Positions 9,079 to 16,306 of a stretch of 64,000 nt of DNA are shown here, one piece after another. The translations under genes and the position numbers were made by a program. A model generated the notes under the pieces. It was given only the letters and a program-made list of their open reading frames with translations. It was not told the DNA's origin and did not search any database. This DNA comes from Pedobacter zeaxanthinifaciens (GTDB taxonomy: Bacteria > Bacteroidota > Bacteroidia > Sphingobacteriales > Sphingobacteriaceae), in the NCBI RefSeq assembly GCF_003313335.1, contig NZ_QMHP01000007.1:124001-188000 (forward strand). The letters run 5' to 3'. Numbering within the stretch: position 1 is the first letter of the stretch; each line of letters opens with the position of its first letter.

Positions 9079-9161
9079 TTCTGTATTTTCAGTGCCAAGT
9101 GCTACTACGAGTGGCGAAGAAATCAATCCCAATGTGGCAACAAAGTTAATCCACCCACCGT

Positions 9162-9212
9162 TGTAAGATTGCTTCTCCGAATTATCGGAGCAAGCAGTTC
9201 CTCGCAATGACG
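9162..9212. repeat. CGTCATTGCGAGG element (right flank of GIY-YIG pseudogene)
   Basis: It reads TAAGATTGCTTCTCCGAATT ATCGGAGCAAGCAGTTCCTC GCAATGACG, so the right arm is intact, the CTCCGA/TCGGAG core is present and the left arm is shortened. It is inverted relative to the copy at 8727-8754. Confidence 0.75.
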
Positions 9213-9219
9213 AAAGAGT

Positions 9220-10275
9220 TTACAACTCCTCCAACATTGCCTTCAACACTGCTTGTGCCGACCATAATCTGTTGCCAGCTTCGTGAATAACCAAGGAATT
9301 TGGACCATCCAATATTTCAGAAGCCAGCTCTAAATCACGACGAACTGGCAAACAATGCATCACTTTCGCGTTACTGGTGAGTTTCAGTTTTTCATTATTC
9401 ATCATCCAACCTTCGGGAAAATCTAACAATTTGCCATAATCTTTATAGCTGCTCCAATTTTTTACGTACACATAATCGGCATTAGCAATGGCTTCATCCA
9501 AATTGTAAGAAATCTTGGCGCCAGAGGTGAAGCTTTCTTCCAGTTCGAAGCCTGCAGGTTGAGCGATGGTAAAATCCACCATTCCTTCTGCTTGAGCTTT
9601 GCACATCCACTCTGCAAACGAATTTGGTACTGCTTGTGGCAACGGTTTAATGTGCGGAGCCCAAGCCAGTACCACTTTAGGCAAAACAGCCCCCTCTAAA
9701 TCTCCCCCTGTAGGGGAGACTTGCCACTCAGCAGGGTTATGCGAGATGTTACTCCCTTCCCTTTGGGAAGGGTTGGGGATGGGCTGTTTCCATGTTTCTA
9801 CAATAGTAATCAAATCTGCTAAACTTTGTAGCGGGTGTCGGGTTGCGCTCTCTAAGCTAACTACCGGCACACCGCAAAATTTCACAAATTTATTGAAGAA
9901 CTCCTCATTATAATCTTCTTCTCTATTTTGCAGTTTAGGAAATGAACGTAAGCCCAAAATATCACAATATTCGCCCATAACCGCTGCTGCTTCACGAATG
10001 TGCTCAACCGTAGTGCCATTCATAATCACACCGTCTTGCGTTTCCAAAGCCCATCCTTCCTTGTCCATGTTCATCACCATTACATTCATCCCTAAATTGA
10101 GGGCTGCTTTTTGGGTGCTTAAACGGGTACGCAAGCTAGGGTTCATAAATACAAGTCCTAGCGTTTTATTTTTACCTAAATCACTATGTGCATACGGACT
10201 AGCCTTAAGTTCTAGTGCACTTGCTACTAATTTTTTGATGTCCTGCACATCATTTACCGATGAAAACAACTTCAT
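9220..10275 (-). CDS. argF': N-succinylornithine (or N-acetylornithine) carbamoyltransferase
   Basis: A 351-residue transcarbamylase acting on N-acylornithine, the Bacteroidota/Xanthomonas branch of arginine synthesis. Motifs are FMNPSLRTRLST (43-54, carbamoyl-phosphate loop), RHPLQSLAD (146-154), MHCLPVRRDLE and EAGNRLWSAQAV. Val90 (NGTTVEHIRE) sits at the position that I recall as Pro90 in the B. fragilis succinylornithine enzyme and Glu92 in the Xanthomonas acetylornithine enzyme; a small non-acidic residue there favours succinyl substrates. Residues 163-197 are a 35-residue insertion coded by a complete 105-bp repeat, placed before LPKVVLAWAPH. Confidence 0.92.
   Translation of the reverse strand: MKLFSSVNDVQDIKKLVASALELKASPYAHSDLGKNKTLGLVFMNPSLRTRLSTQKAALNLGMNVMVMNMDKEGWALETQDGVIMNGTTVEHIREAAAVMGEYCDILGLRSFPKLQNREEDYNEEFFNKFVKFCGVPVVSLESATRHPLQSLADLITIVETWKQPIPNPSQREGSNISHNPAEWQVSPTGGDLEGAVLPKVVLAWAPHIKPLPQAVPNSFAEWMCKAQAEGMVDFTIAQPAGFELEESFTSGAKISYNLDEAIANADYVYVKNWSSYKDYGKLLDFPEGWMMNNEKLKLTSNAKVMHCLPVRRDLELASEILDGPNSLVIHEAGNRLWSAQAVLKAMLEEL
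9685..9789. repeat. Complete 105-bp repeat inserted in frame in argF'
   Basis: The ends are inverted repeats AAACAGCCC and GGGCTGTTT. Inside are two nested hairpins: CTCCCCCTGTAGGGGAG and CCCTTCCCTTTGGGAAGGG. The length is exactly 35 codons; on the minus strand it encodes KQPIPNPSQREG ... SPTGGDLEGAV. It looks like a miniature element that is tolerated because it reads through without stops. Confidence 0.8.
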
Positions 10276-10318
10276 AATTAAAAGGTATAGGGTTTAAGGG
10301 TTTCCGCATATTTTATTT

Positions 10319-10417
10319 CGTCATTGCGAGTTACTGCCTGCTCCGATAATTCAGAGAAGCAATTCCAAAGATATGCCTTACTAAAGTTATAAGATTGCTT
10401 CGTGCCTCGCAATGACG
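10319..10417. repeat. CGTCATTGCGAGG composite palindrome between argD and argF'
   Basis: Outer arms CGTCATTGCGAG and CTCGCAATGACG enclose about 75 bp with a diverged core (GCTCCGATAATTCAGAGAAG). It is placed in the junction between argD and argF'. Confidence 0.75.
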
Positions 10418-10429
10418 AGTCGGTTATAA

Positions 10430-11560
10430 TTATTTTACTAATTCAGAAAAAGCGGCTAAAAATTCATCAGCATGTTCCTTTGTTAAATTCAAGGCTGGCA
10501 ATAAGCGAATTACATTGGGTTTAGCTTCTCCGGTAAAGATGAAATGTTTAAACAACAAATCCTTTTTAACCTGAGCCAATTCCTCAGGTAACTCAATGCC
10601 AATCATTAAACCTCTACCACGCACCTCTTTCACTTGCTCAAACTTCTGTAATTGCTCAATTAAGTAAGTCCCCACTTCTTCGGCATTTTTCATCAAGTTA
10701 TCTTTCTCGATTACTTCTAGCACTGCTAATGCCGCTGCACAGGCTAAATGGTTGCCACCAAAAGTGGTGCCCAATTGCCCGTGCCAAGGTTTAAATTTTG
10801 GAGCAATGGAAATTCCTGCAATTGGAAACCCGTTGCCCATTCCTTTTGCCATAGTGTAAATATCTGCTTCAACACCTGCCCAATCATGCGAATAGAACAA
10901 GCCGGTTCTGCCGTAGCCACATTGTACGCTATCAGCAATATAAACCGCATTGTACTCGTCGCAAAGCGAACGAATTTTTTGCAAGAAACTTTTTGAGGCT
11001 TCTTTAATTCCGCCAACACCTTGAATACCTTCGATAATTACCGCAGCGATTTCATTTCCATGTTTTGCAAATTCATCTGCTAAGGCTTGCTCATCGTTTA
11101 ATGGTAAAAAGATGATGTTCTCTGTTTCATTAACTGGCGCTACAATTTTTGGATTATCTGTAGCTGCCACTGCTAAAGATGTACGGCCGTGAAATGCTCC
11201 TTTAAAAGCAATCACCTTCTTTCTGCCGTTGTAAAACGATGCCAGTTTTAGTGCATTTTCATTGGCTTCGGCTCCCGAATTGCATAAAAACAACTGGTTT
11301 TCTACTTTCCCTGAAACTTGCCCTAATTTCTCTGCCAGTTGAACCTGCAAAGGAATTTTGATGGAATTAGAGTAAAAACCAACTTTATTCAACTGCTCGG
11401 TTAAACGGTGTACATAATGCGGGTTGGTATGGCCAATACTAATTACAGCATGACCGCCATATAGGTCTAAATATTTTTGCCCATTAGCATCCCAAACATT
11501 GCTATCCAGTGCTTTTGTGATTTCTATATTGTTTAATGGGTATACGTCGTATAAGTTCAT
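10430..11560 (-). CDS. argD: N-acylornithine aminotransferase
   Basis: A 376-residue PLP-dependent class III aminotransferase making N-acylornithine from the semialdehyde. SGAEANENALKLA (95-107), the phosphate/cofactor region GAFHGRT (121-127), Asp210 in YIADSVQCGYGRTG, and the Schiff-base Lys239 in TMAKGMGNGFPIAG are all present. The length is normal. It follows argC and the RAYT gene in transcription order. With Val90 in ArgF', the true substrate is probably N-succinylornithine. Confidence 0.93.
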   Translation of the reverse strand: MNLYDVYPLNNIEITKALDSNVWDANGQKYLDLYGGHAVISIGHTNPHYVHRLTEQLNKVGFYSNSIKIPLQVQLAEKLGQVSGKVENQLFLCNSGAEANENALKLASFYNGRKKVIAFKGAFHGRTSLAVAATDNPKIVAPVNETENIIFLPLNDEQALADEFAKHGNEIAAVIIEGIQGVGGIKEASKSFLQKIRSLCDEYNAVYIADSVQCGYGRTGLFYSHDWAGVEADIYTMAKGMGNGFPIAGISIAPKFKPWHGQLGTTFGGNHLACAAALAVLEVIEKDNLMKNAEEVGTYLIEQLQKFEQVKEVRGRGLMIGIELPEELAQVKKDLLFKHFIFTGEAKPNVIRLLPALNLTKEHADEFLAAFSELVK

Positions 11561-11578
11561 TTTATATCGTTTTTGTAG

Positions 11579-11708
11579 AGCCGCACAATTGTGCGGCTTC
11601 TATCAGGTTTATCTTAATGAGCCGCACAATTGTGCGACTTTCTTGTTTTTTTAAGCCACATCATTATGTGGTCTTTTGTTTTTTTATAAGCCACATCATG
11701 ATGTGGCT
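11579..11708. repeat. Cluster of four REP-like hairpins downstream of the RAYT gene
   Basis: There are two types of 20-nt palindrome. AGCCGCACAATTGTGCGGCT occurs at 11579-11598, with a near-perfect copy at 11620-11639. AGCCACATCATGATGTGGCT occurs at 11689-11708, with a diverged copy at 11653-11675. They occupy the argD-RAYT junction. The last one contains the RAYT stop codon. This is the arrangement expected for the cognate REP sequences of a RAYT. Confidence 0.85.
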
Positions 11709-12328
11709 CTACGGGCTAGGTTCAAATCATCATTTGCCCATTTTTCAGGATTGTTAATGATATATTGCCGGACAGCCCGTAATTCCCTATCATCCCGGAT
11801 AATCCGGTCATGAAATCTGGTTTGCCAATCAAACTTTATTTGGTTGTTATTTGCATACCGTTTTACAGATGCTTTAAAGGCCCTAATAACTGCGCCTAAA
11901 TTTTGTGATTGACTTCCGAACTTATTTTCAGTCCAATCAGACTTTTCTGGACGATTAAAAAATAAAATCCCATGTAAATGATTAGGCATGATTACAAATT
12001 CATCTAATTCTACAAATGGATAGTGCTTTGGGATCTCTTTCCAAAAGTCAATTGCAATTTGACCAATTTGCGTTACCCGTAAAAACGGATAATGATCCGT
12101 CTCACACTTTCCTATGTTATTCTCGGCCTGGTTTTGAGACGGATAATTACGCATGTTATCCTGGTTTTGAGACGGATAATTATCCGTCTCTACGGAGGAA
12201 ATATTACCAAAATAATGAATGCGGTCTTTGGTACAAATGGTCACAAAATACAGTCCATGCGAACTATAATCAAAACCTTGTAAACGATTTGACGGAATTC
12301 TATATTTATTTTGGAATTTATCGTCCAT
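11696..12328 (-). mobile_element. REP-associated tyrosine transposase (RAYT, IS200-like Y1 family)
   Basis: A 210-residue single-domain transposase. It has the HUH-type motif His117-Leu-His119 in MPNHLHGIL and the candidate nucleophile Tyr189 in RQYIINNPEKW. The upstream RFHDRIIRDDRELRAV is characteristic of RAYTs. Known RAYTs nick and join REP hairpins. Residues about 45-83 are an extra segment made of palindromic repeat DNA, absent from RAYTs as I remember them. The C-terminal ATS and the stop come from a REP-like palindrome. It sits inside the arginine run in the same orientation, only 8 bp after argC. Confidence 0.88.
12085..12190. repeat. Palindromes and 33-bp duplication inside the RAYT gene
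   Basis: A perfect 22-nt palindrome with half-site GAGACGGATAA is at 12169-12190. A shorter one (ACGGATAATGATCCGT) is at 12085-12100. The 23-bp stretch starting CCTGGTTTTGAGACGGATAA occurs at 12127 and again at 12160, exactly 33 bp apart, giving NYPSQNQ twice in the protein. Confidence 0.85.
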
Positions 12329-12336
12329 TGCAATGT

Positions 12337-13371
12337 CTAAAAATTCGCAGCCTTTAAGCGCAAACCTGTTGTTTCTTCCAGTCCAAACATTAAATTCATA
12401 TTCTGAACTGCTTGGCCGCTGGCGCCCTTTAAAAGGTTATCAATAATGCTGATGATAAACAATTTATTGCCATGCTTCTCTAAGTGAATTAGGCATTTGT
12501 TGGTATTTACTACCTGTTTTAAATCAATGTTTTTACGGCTTACATGAGTAAAAGGGTGATTGGCATAATAGCTTTCGTAAAGTTCGTATGCTTGTTCCTC
12601 AGTTAAATCACTTTCCGTATACATGGCCGCTAAAATTCCTCTGGTAAAATCGCCACGTTGTGGGATGAAGTTCAGGGCCTCTTTAACTTCACCTTGTAGT
12701 TGAACCAAACTCTCGCCAATTTCATTGAGGTGCTGATGTTCAAAAGCCTTATAAATAGAAAGATTATTATTTCTCCAGCTGAAATGCGAAGTTTTGCTCA
12801 AACTTTGTCCGGCTCCTGTTGAACCCGTAGTGGCATTGATGTGCACTTCACTTTGCAACAATCCTTTTGAAGCCAATGGCAACAAACCCAACTGAATGCA
12901 AGTGGCAAAACAACCCGGGTTGGCAATATTTTGTGTCGATTTTATTTGCTCCTTATTCAACTCCGGAAGTCCGTAAATAAACTCTCTATCCAAATTTTGA
13001 ATTTTGAATTTTGAATTTTGAATTAATCTGAAGTCCTGTGATAAATCAATGATTTTTACTTTTGCATCGATTGGATTTGCTTCCAAAAACTTCTTCGCAT
13101 CGCCATGACCCACACAAAGAAACAATACAGCCCCCTCTAAATCTCGCCCTGTTGGAGAGGCTTCCTTAAACAGTGTATCGAAATCTGTTCTATCTGTAAA
13201 ACGTAAATTAGTATCACCAAATAAATCAGTATGTACGTCTGAAATCAGATTTCCAGCATTGCTGCTGCTATTCACAAAAGCAATTTCTACTTGTGGGTGA
13301 TTCACTAAAATACGCAGCATTTCGCCGCCGGTGTAACCTGCTCCTCCAATAATTCCTGCCTTTATTTTCAT
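12337..13371 (-). CDS. argC: N-acetyl(succinyl)-gamma-glutamyl-phosphate reductase
   Basis: A 344-residue NADPH-dependent reductase of arginine synthesis. GIIGGAGYTGGEMLRIL (residues 6-22) is the nucleotide-binding motif, and Cys154 in NPGCFATCIQ is the catalytic residue. Two extra segments interrupt the usual sequence. Residues about 70-81 (SPTGRDLEGA) come from a dispersed repeat. Residues 116-127 (QNSKFKIQN) are encoded by a 7-bp tandem repeat. Both are in frame, so the product should be full length. Confidence 0.93.
   Translation of the reverse strand: MKIKAGIIGGAGYTGGEMLRILVNHPQVEIAFVNSSSNAGNLISDVHTDLFGDTNLRFTDRTDFDTLFKEASPTGRDLEGAVLFLCVGHGDAKKFLEANPIDAKVKIIDLSQDFRLIQNSKFKIQNLDREFIYGLPELNKEQIKSTQNIANPGCFATCIQLGLLPLASKGLLQSEVHINATTGSTGAGQSLSKTSHFSWRNNNLSIYKAFEHQHLNEIGESLVQLQGEVKEALNFIPQRGDFTRGILAAMYTESDLTEEQAYELYESYYANHPFTHVSRKNIDLKQVVNTNKCLIHLEKHGNKLFIISIIDNLLKGASGQAVQNMNLMFGLEETTGLRLKAANF
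12993..13024. repeat. Heptanucleotide microsatellite (AATTTTG)4 within argC
   Basis: Four perfect AATTTTG units plus AATT lie inside the argC reading frame. The unit is not a multiple of three, so gain or loss of one unit would shift the frame of argC. Confidence 0.9.
13129..13164. repeat. In-frame repeat fragment within argC
   Basis: The DNA CAGCCCCCTCTAAATCTCGC continuing CCTGTTGGAGAGGCTTC matches the left part of the complete element in argF' with few differences. It encodes ASPTGRDLEGAV on the minus strand. Confidence 0.75.
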
Positions 13372-13390
13372 TAGTTTAGCTTTAATTTTT

Positions 13391-13471
13391 CATCATTGCG
13401 AGGAACGAAGCAATCCTAAAGCGATAAATACTTACTAACGTTGTAAGATTGCTTCGTTCCTCGCAATGACG
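13391..13471. repeat. CGTCATTGCGAGG composite palindrome between argG and argC
   Basis: Arms TCATTGCGAGGAACGAAGCA and TGCTTCGTTCCTCGCAATGA flank a 40-bp core (AATCCTAAAGCG ... GTAAGATTG). The arms match perfectly over at least 20 bp. Confidence 0.85.
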
Positions 13472-13491
13472 CTGTTCTTTTTTTAAACCTT

Positions 13492-14682
13492 CTACTTCTC
13501 CGAATTCACTTTATGCCAAATCATTACCTGGTTACCGAAAATTTTAGAGAATCCTTTTACATCTTCGCCGCTCCAAGCATTATTCATTTCGCCGTAGCTA
13601 CCAAATTTATTGCTCATCAAATCGTTAGCACTTTCGATGCCTACAACGTGGAAACGATAAGGCAACAACTCCACGAATACTTTTCCATTAACTGTACTTT
13701 GAGTAGAGCTAAGGAAAGCTTCCATATCCCTCATAATTGGATCATGAAACTGACCTTCGTGCAACCAGTTGCCATAAAACGAAGCCAAGTTTTCTTTCCA
13801 GCTCAACTGCCATTTGGTTAACGTATGTTTTTCCAAAGCATGGTGCGCTTTAATGATCACCATCGGCCCTGCCGCCTCAAAACCAACACGGCCCTTAATG
13901 CCAATAATCGTATCACCAACGTGAATATCCCTGCCTACGCCAAAAGGCGCTGCAATAGCTTGTAATTTCTGAATTGCTCTCACTGGTGCTAACTTCTCAC
14001 CATCTACTGCTACCAACTCCCCTTTCTCGAAAGTTAGCTCTACTTGCTTCGCTTCGGTTTCGGTTACCTGAGTTGGCCAAGCACTTTCAGGTAGGGTTTT
14101 GTTTGATGTCAATGTTTCTGCCCCTCCTACTGAAGTGCCCCATAAACCTTTGTTAATCGAATACTTTGCCTTTTCAGCTGTATACTCTACGCCGTGTTTA
14201 GCTAAATATTCAATTTCCGCTTCGCGGGATAATTTCAGATCTCTAATTGGCGTAATGATTTCTACATTTGGAATCAAGATATTAAAGATCATATCGAAGC
14301 GCACTTGATCATTACCTGCGCCAGTACTACCGTGAGCCACATAATCGGCACCAATTTTCTTTACATAATTGGCTATGGCAGTAGCTTGACAAACACGCTC
14401 TGCACTTACCGATAATGGATAAGTAGCGTTTTTCAACACATTGCCAAAAATCAAATACTTGATGCTATCGTTGTAATAGTTTTCAGTTTCATCAACCGCA
14501 GCATGCGAAGCCACGCCTAAGGCATATGCCCGTGCTTCAATTTCCTTTAGCTCTTCTTCAGAAAATCCTCCAGTATTTACTACTACCGAGTGAACTTCTA
14601 AGTCTCTGTCTTTAGTTAAATGAATGCAACAGAATGAGGTATCCAAACCTCCGCTAAATGCTAAAACAACTTTTTTCTTCAT
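13492..14682 (-). CDS. argG: Argininosuccinate synthase
   Basis: A 396-residue ATP-dependent ligase joining citrulline and aspartate. The ATP pyrophosphatase loop AFSGGLDTS (8-16) is at the N-terminus, followed by AHGSTGAGNDQVRFD for substrate binding. Length and order match the type I enzyme. It is the second gene of the run after the N-acyltransferase, with a palindromic repeat on each side. Confidence 0.95.
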   Translation of the reverse strand: MKKKVVLAFSGGLDTSFCCIHLTKDRDLEVHSVVVNTGGFSEEELKEIEARAYALGVASHAAVDETENYYNDSIKYLIFGNVLKNATYPLSVSAERVCQATAIANYVKKIGADYVAHGSTGAGNDQVRFDMIFNILIPNVEIITPIRDLKLSREAEIEYLAKHGVEYTAEKAKYSINKGLWGTSVGGAETLTSNKTLPESAWPTQVTETEAKQVELTFEKGELVAVDGEKLAPVRAIQKLQAIAAPFGVGRDIHVGDTIIGIKGRVGFEAAGPMVIIKAHHALEKHTLTKWQLSWKENLASFYGNWLHEGQFHDPIMRDMEAFLSSTQSTVNGKVFVELLPYRFHVVGIESANDLMSNKFGSYGEMNNAWSGEDVKGFSKIFGNQVMIWHKVNSEK

Positions 14683-14707
14683 CTTGTATTTATTTTAATG
14701 ATACTCT

Positions 14708-14784
14708 CGTCATTGCGAGGTACGAAGCAATCTTACAACATCTAATACTTTCGCTTTAGGATTGCTTCGTACCTCGCAATGACG
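14708..14784. repeat. CGTCATTGCGAGG composite palindrome upstream of argG
   Basis: Arms CGTCATTGCGAGGTACGAAG and CTTCGTACCTCGCAATGACG are perfectly complementary, extended by CAATC/GATTG. The core contains ACAACATCTAATACTTTCGC. It lies between argG and the acyltransferase gene. Confidence 0.85.
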
Positions 14785-14798
14785 ACTCTCTATTTTCT

Positions 14799-15116
14799 AT
14801 TTATATTATCAACGCCAAAAGCAACAATAGTGATTTCAGGTCGCCGCTTACTTTTCTTATTTTACCACCTTAGACAACTAAGAACATCTAAGCTTAGGTC
14901 TGCTAAAGTGTCTTAGGTGGATCATTAATCAATTTCTATTTATTTATCAACGCCGAAAACAACAATAGTGATTTCAGGCCAACGCTTACTTTTTTTATTT
15001 TACCACCTTAGACAACTAAGAACATCTAAGCTTAGGTCTGCTAAAGTGTCTTAGGTGGTTTATCAATTAATTTCTATTTATCAACGCCAAAAACAACAAT
15101 AGTGATTTCAGGTCGC
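14799..15116. repeat. Three tandem copies of a 134-138 bp unit containing the 3' end of the acyltransferase gene
   Basis: CAACGCC anchors occur at 14810, 14948 and 15082. Each is followed by AACAATAGTGATTTCAGG; the first two continue with CGCTTACTTTT and a hairpin CCACCTTAGACA ... TGTCTTAGGTGG enclosing CTAAGCTTAG. The copy at 15082 is the coding 3' end of the upstream gene (GDLKSLLLFLALI). This fills the stretch between argG and the acyltransferase, together with the repeat at 14708-14784. Confidence 0.85.
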
Positions 15117-15765
15117 CTCCTTTATTTTTTTCAATTAAACGCTGCTTAATGCGCATAAAACGTTCGTAAAGCTTCGGCTTTTTCTGTAGTTCTTCCGCAA
15201 ACTCCTTAGCAGCTTCATGTTTTTTCTCTTTCGGATCGTACAACATCGCCGTACACATGCAGTTCTTGCGCTCCTTCATTTTCAAAATTTCGAAGTTCAC
15301 GCAGCTTTGACAGCCCTTCCAAAACTCTTCGTCTTGTGTAAGTTCTGAATAAGTTACCGGCTCATAGCCTAAATCAGAATTAATCTTCATTACAGCCAAT
15401 CCAGTAGTTAAACCAAAAATTTTTGCTTTGGGATATAGCTTTCTCGATAAGGCAAAAACTGCTTCTTTAATTGACTTTGCCAAACCTGCTTTGCGGTATT
15501 TAGGACTCACAATTAAGCCCGAATTGGCCACAAATTGTCCGTGGCTCCAAGTTTCGATGTAGCAAAATCCAGCCCAAGTGCCATCCTTGTGAAAAGCAAT
15601 AACGGCCTTTCCCTCCTGCATCTTGCCAGCAACATATTCTGGTGTGCGCTTAGCAATACCTGTCCCTCTAGCCTTTGCTGATTCAGCCATTTCTTCAACT
15701 ATTTCTTCAGCAAAAACACGATGTTCAGGAAGTGCAACTTGCACTATAAAATCGTTAATGTTCAT
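15067..15765 (-). CDS. GNAT acetyltransferase, candidate N-acylglutamate synthase
   Basis: 232 residues. The GNAT core shows GLIVSPKYRKAGLAKSIKEAVF (acetyl-CoA loop, 83-104) and GLAVMKINSDLGYEPV. As first gene of the arginine run, and with no argA or argJ visible, it is the likely N-acyl (succinyl or acetyl) glutamate synthase of the Bacteroidota pathway; that role is inferred from position. It carries an unusual Cys set (Cys152, Cys155, Cys169, Cys171: CxxC-x13-CxC) that could bind a metal. The last dozen residues are encoded by a repeat unit that is tandemly copied downstream. Confidence 0.8.
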   Translation of the reverse strand: MNINDFIVQVALPEHRVFAEEIVEEMAESAKARGTGIAKRTPEYVAGKMQEGKAVIAFHKDGTWAGFCYIETWSHGQFVANSGLIVSPKYRKAGLAKSIKEAVFALSRKLYPKAKIFGLTTGLAVMKINSDLGYEPVTYSELTQDEEFWKGCQSCVNFEILKMKERKNCMCTAMLYDPKEKKHEAAKEFAEELQKKPKLYERFMRIKQRLIEKNKGGDLKSLLLFLALINRN

Positions 15766-16306
15766 TAATTCTTTAACGAAAAAATAAGGTATTCTTGTTA
15801 ATTGGGTTTTTATTGAGGATCAATTCCTCATGGGTTTAAGTTCCCTAGGGGTAAGACTTAAATTCTCGGCGTAAAGATTTGCCGACTTGTAGTGATGTAA
15901 GATACGGGTCGCAAACGCTCAATAAAATAGCCGTTAGCTGCCATTTGTTTGGCATCTAAAACAGTTAGTTTATGGATATTTTGTTTGCTCATTCTAATCA
16001 AAAATCAATTGTACTAAATTGATTGTGGCGCAAAGGTTTAAATAAAAATTGAGTTGTGCAATACAATTCGTATTTTTTTACATTTTGTTTAAGTTAAGGT
16101 AACCTTGGTAGCCATTCAAAAAATCAATATTTTGAAAAAGATTTTCCCATTTGTAGCGAAATGCTCAACACCTACGTTATGGTAAAGCTTGAAGTTTCTT
16201 AATTTAACAAAGTTTAACATGGTTATCAAAGCTATAAAACCAATATTTGTATATTTGAAATCTAATACTAATTGCTGTGCATAACACGGCTCATATTTTT
16301 TAAAAC
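15766..16306. other. Intergenic stretch between divergent genes
   Basis: 541 bp between the acyltransferase and DUF4397 genes. It holds one possible 44-codon minus-strand gene (15858-15992) and AT-rich promoter-like DNA. TATATTTG occurs about 16250-16258, upstream of the plus-strand gene. No RNA gene or repeat is recognised. Confidence 0.5.
15858..15992 (-). CDS. Possible 44-residue small protein, unknown
   Basis: ATG 15992 to TAA 15860-15858, giving MSKQNIHKLTVLDAKQMAAN then GYFIERLRPVSYITTSRQIF. The composition looks protein-like, and upstream on the minus strand lies AAACCTTTGCGCC, which resembles the Bacteroidota -7 element. There is no known domain. It could be chance. Confidence 0.35.
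   Translation of the reverse strand: MSKQNIHKLTVLDAKQMAANGYFIERLRPVSYITTSRQIFTPRI

Noticed and set aside
11696..12328. RAYT gene as an autonomous IS200/IS605 insertion
   Set aside because: There is no TnpB and no typical left/right ends; the REP-like hairpins and sequence fit a domesticated RAYT better.
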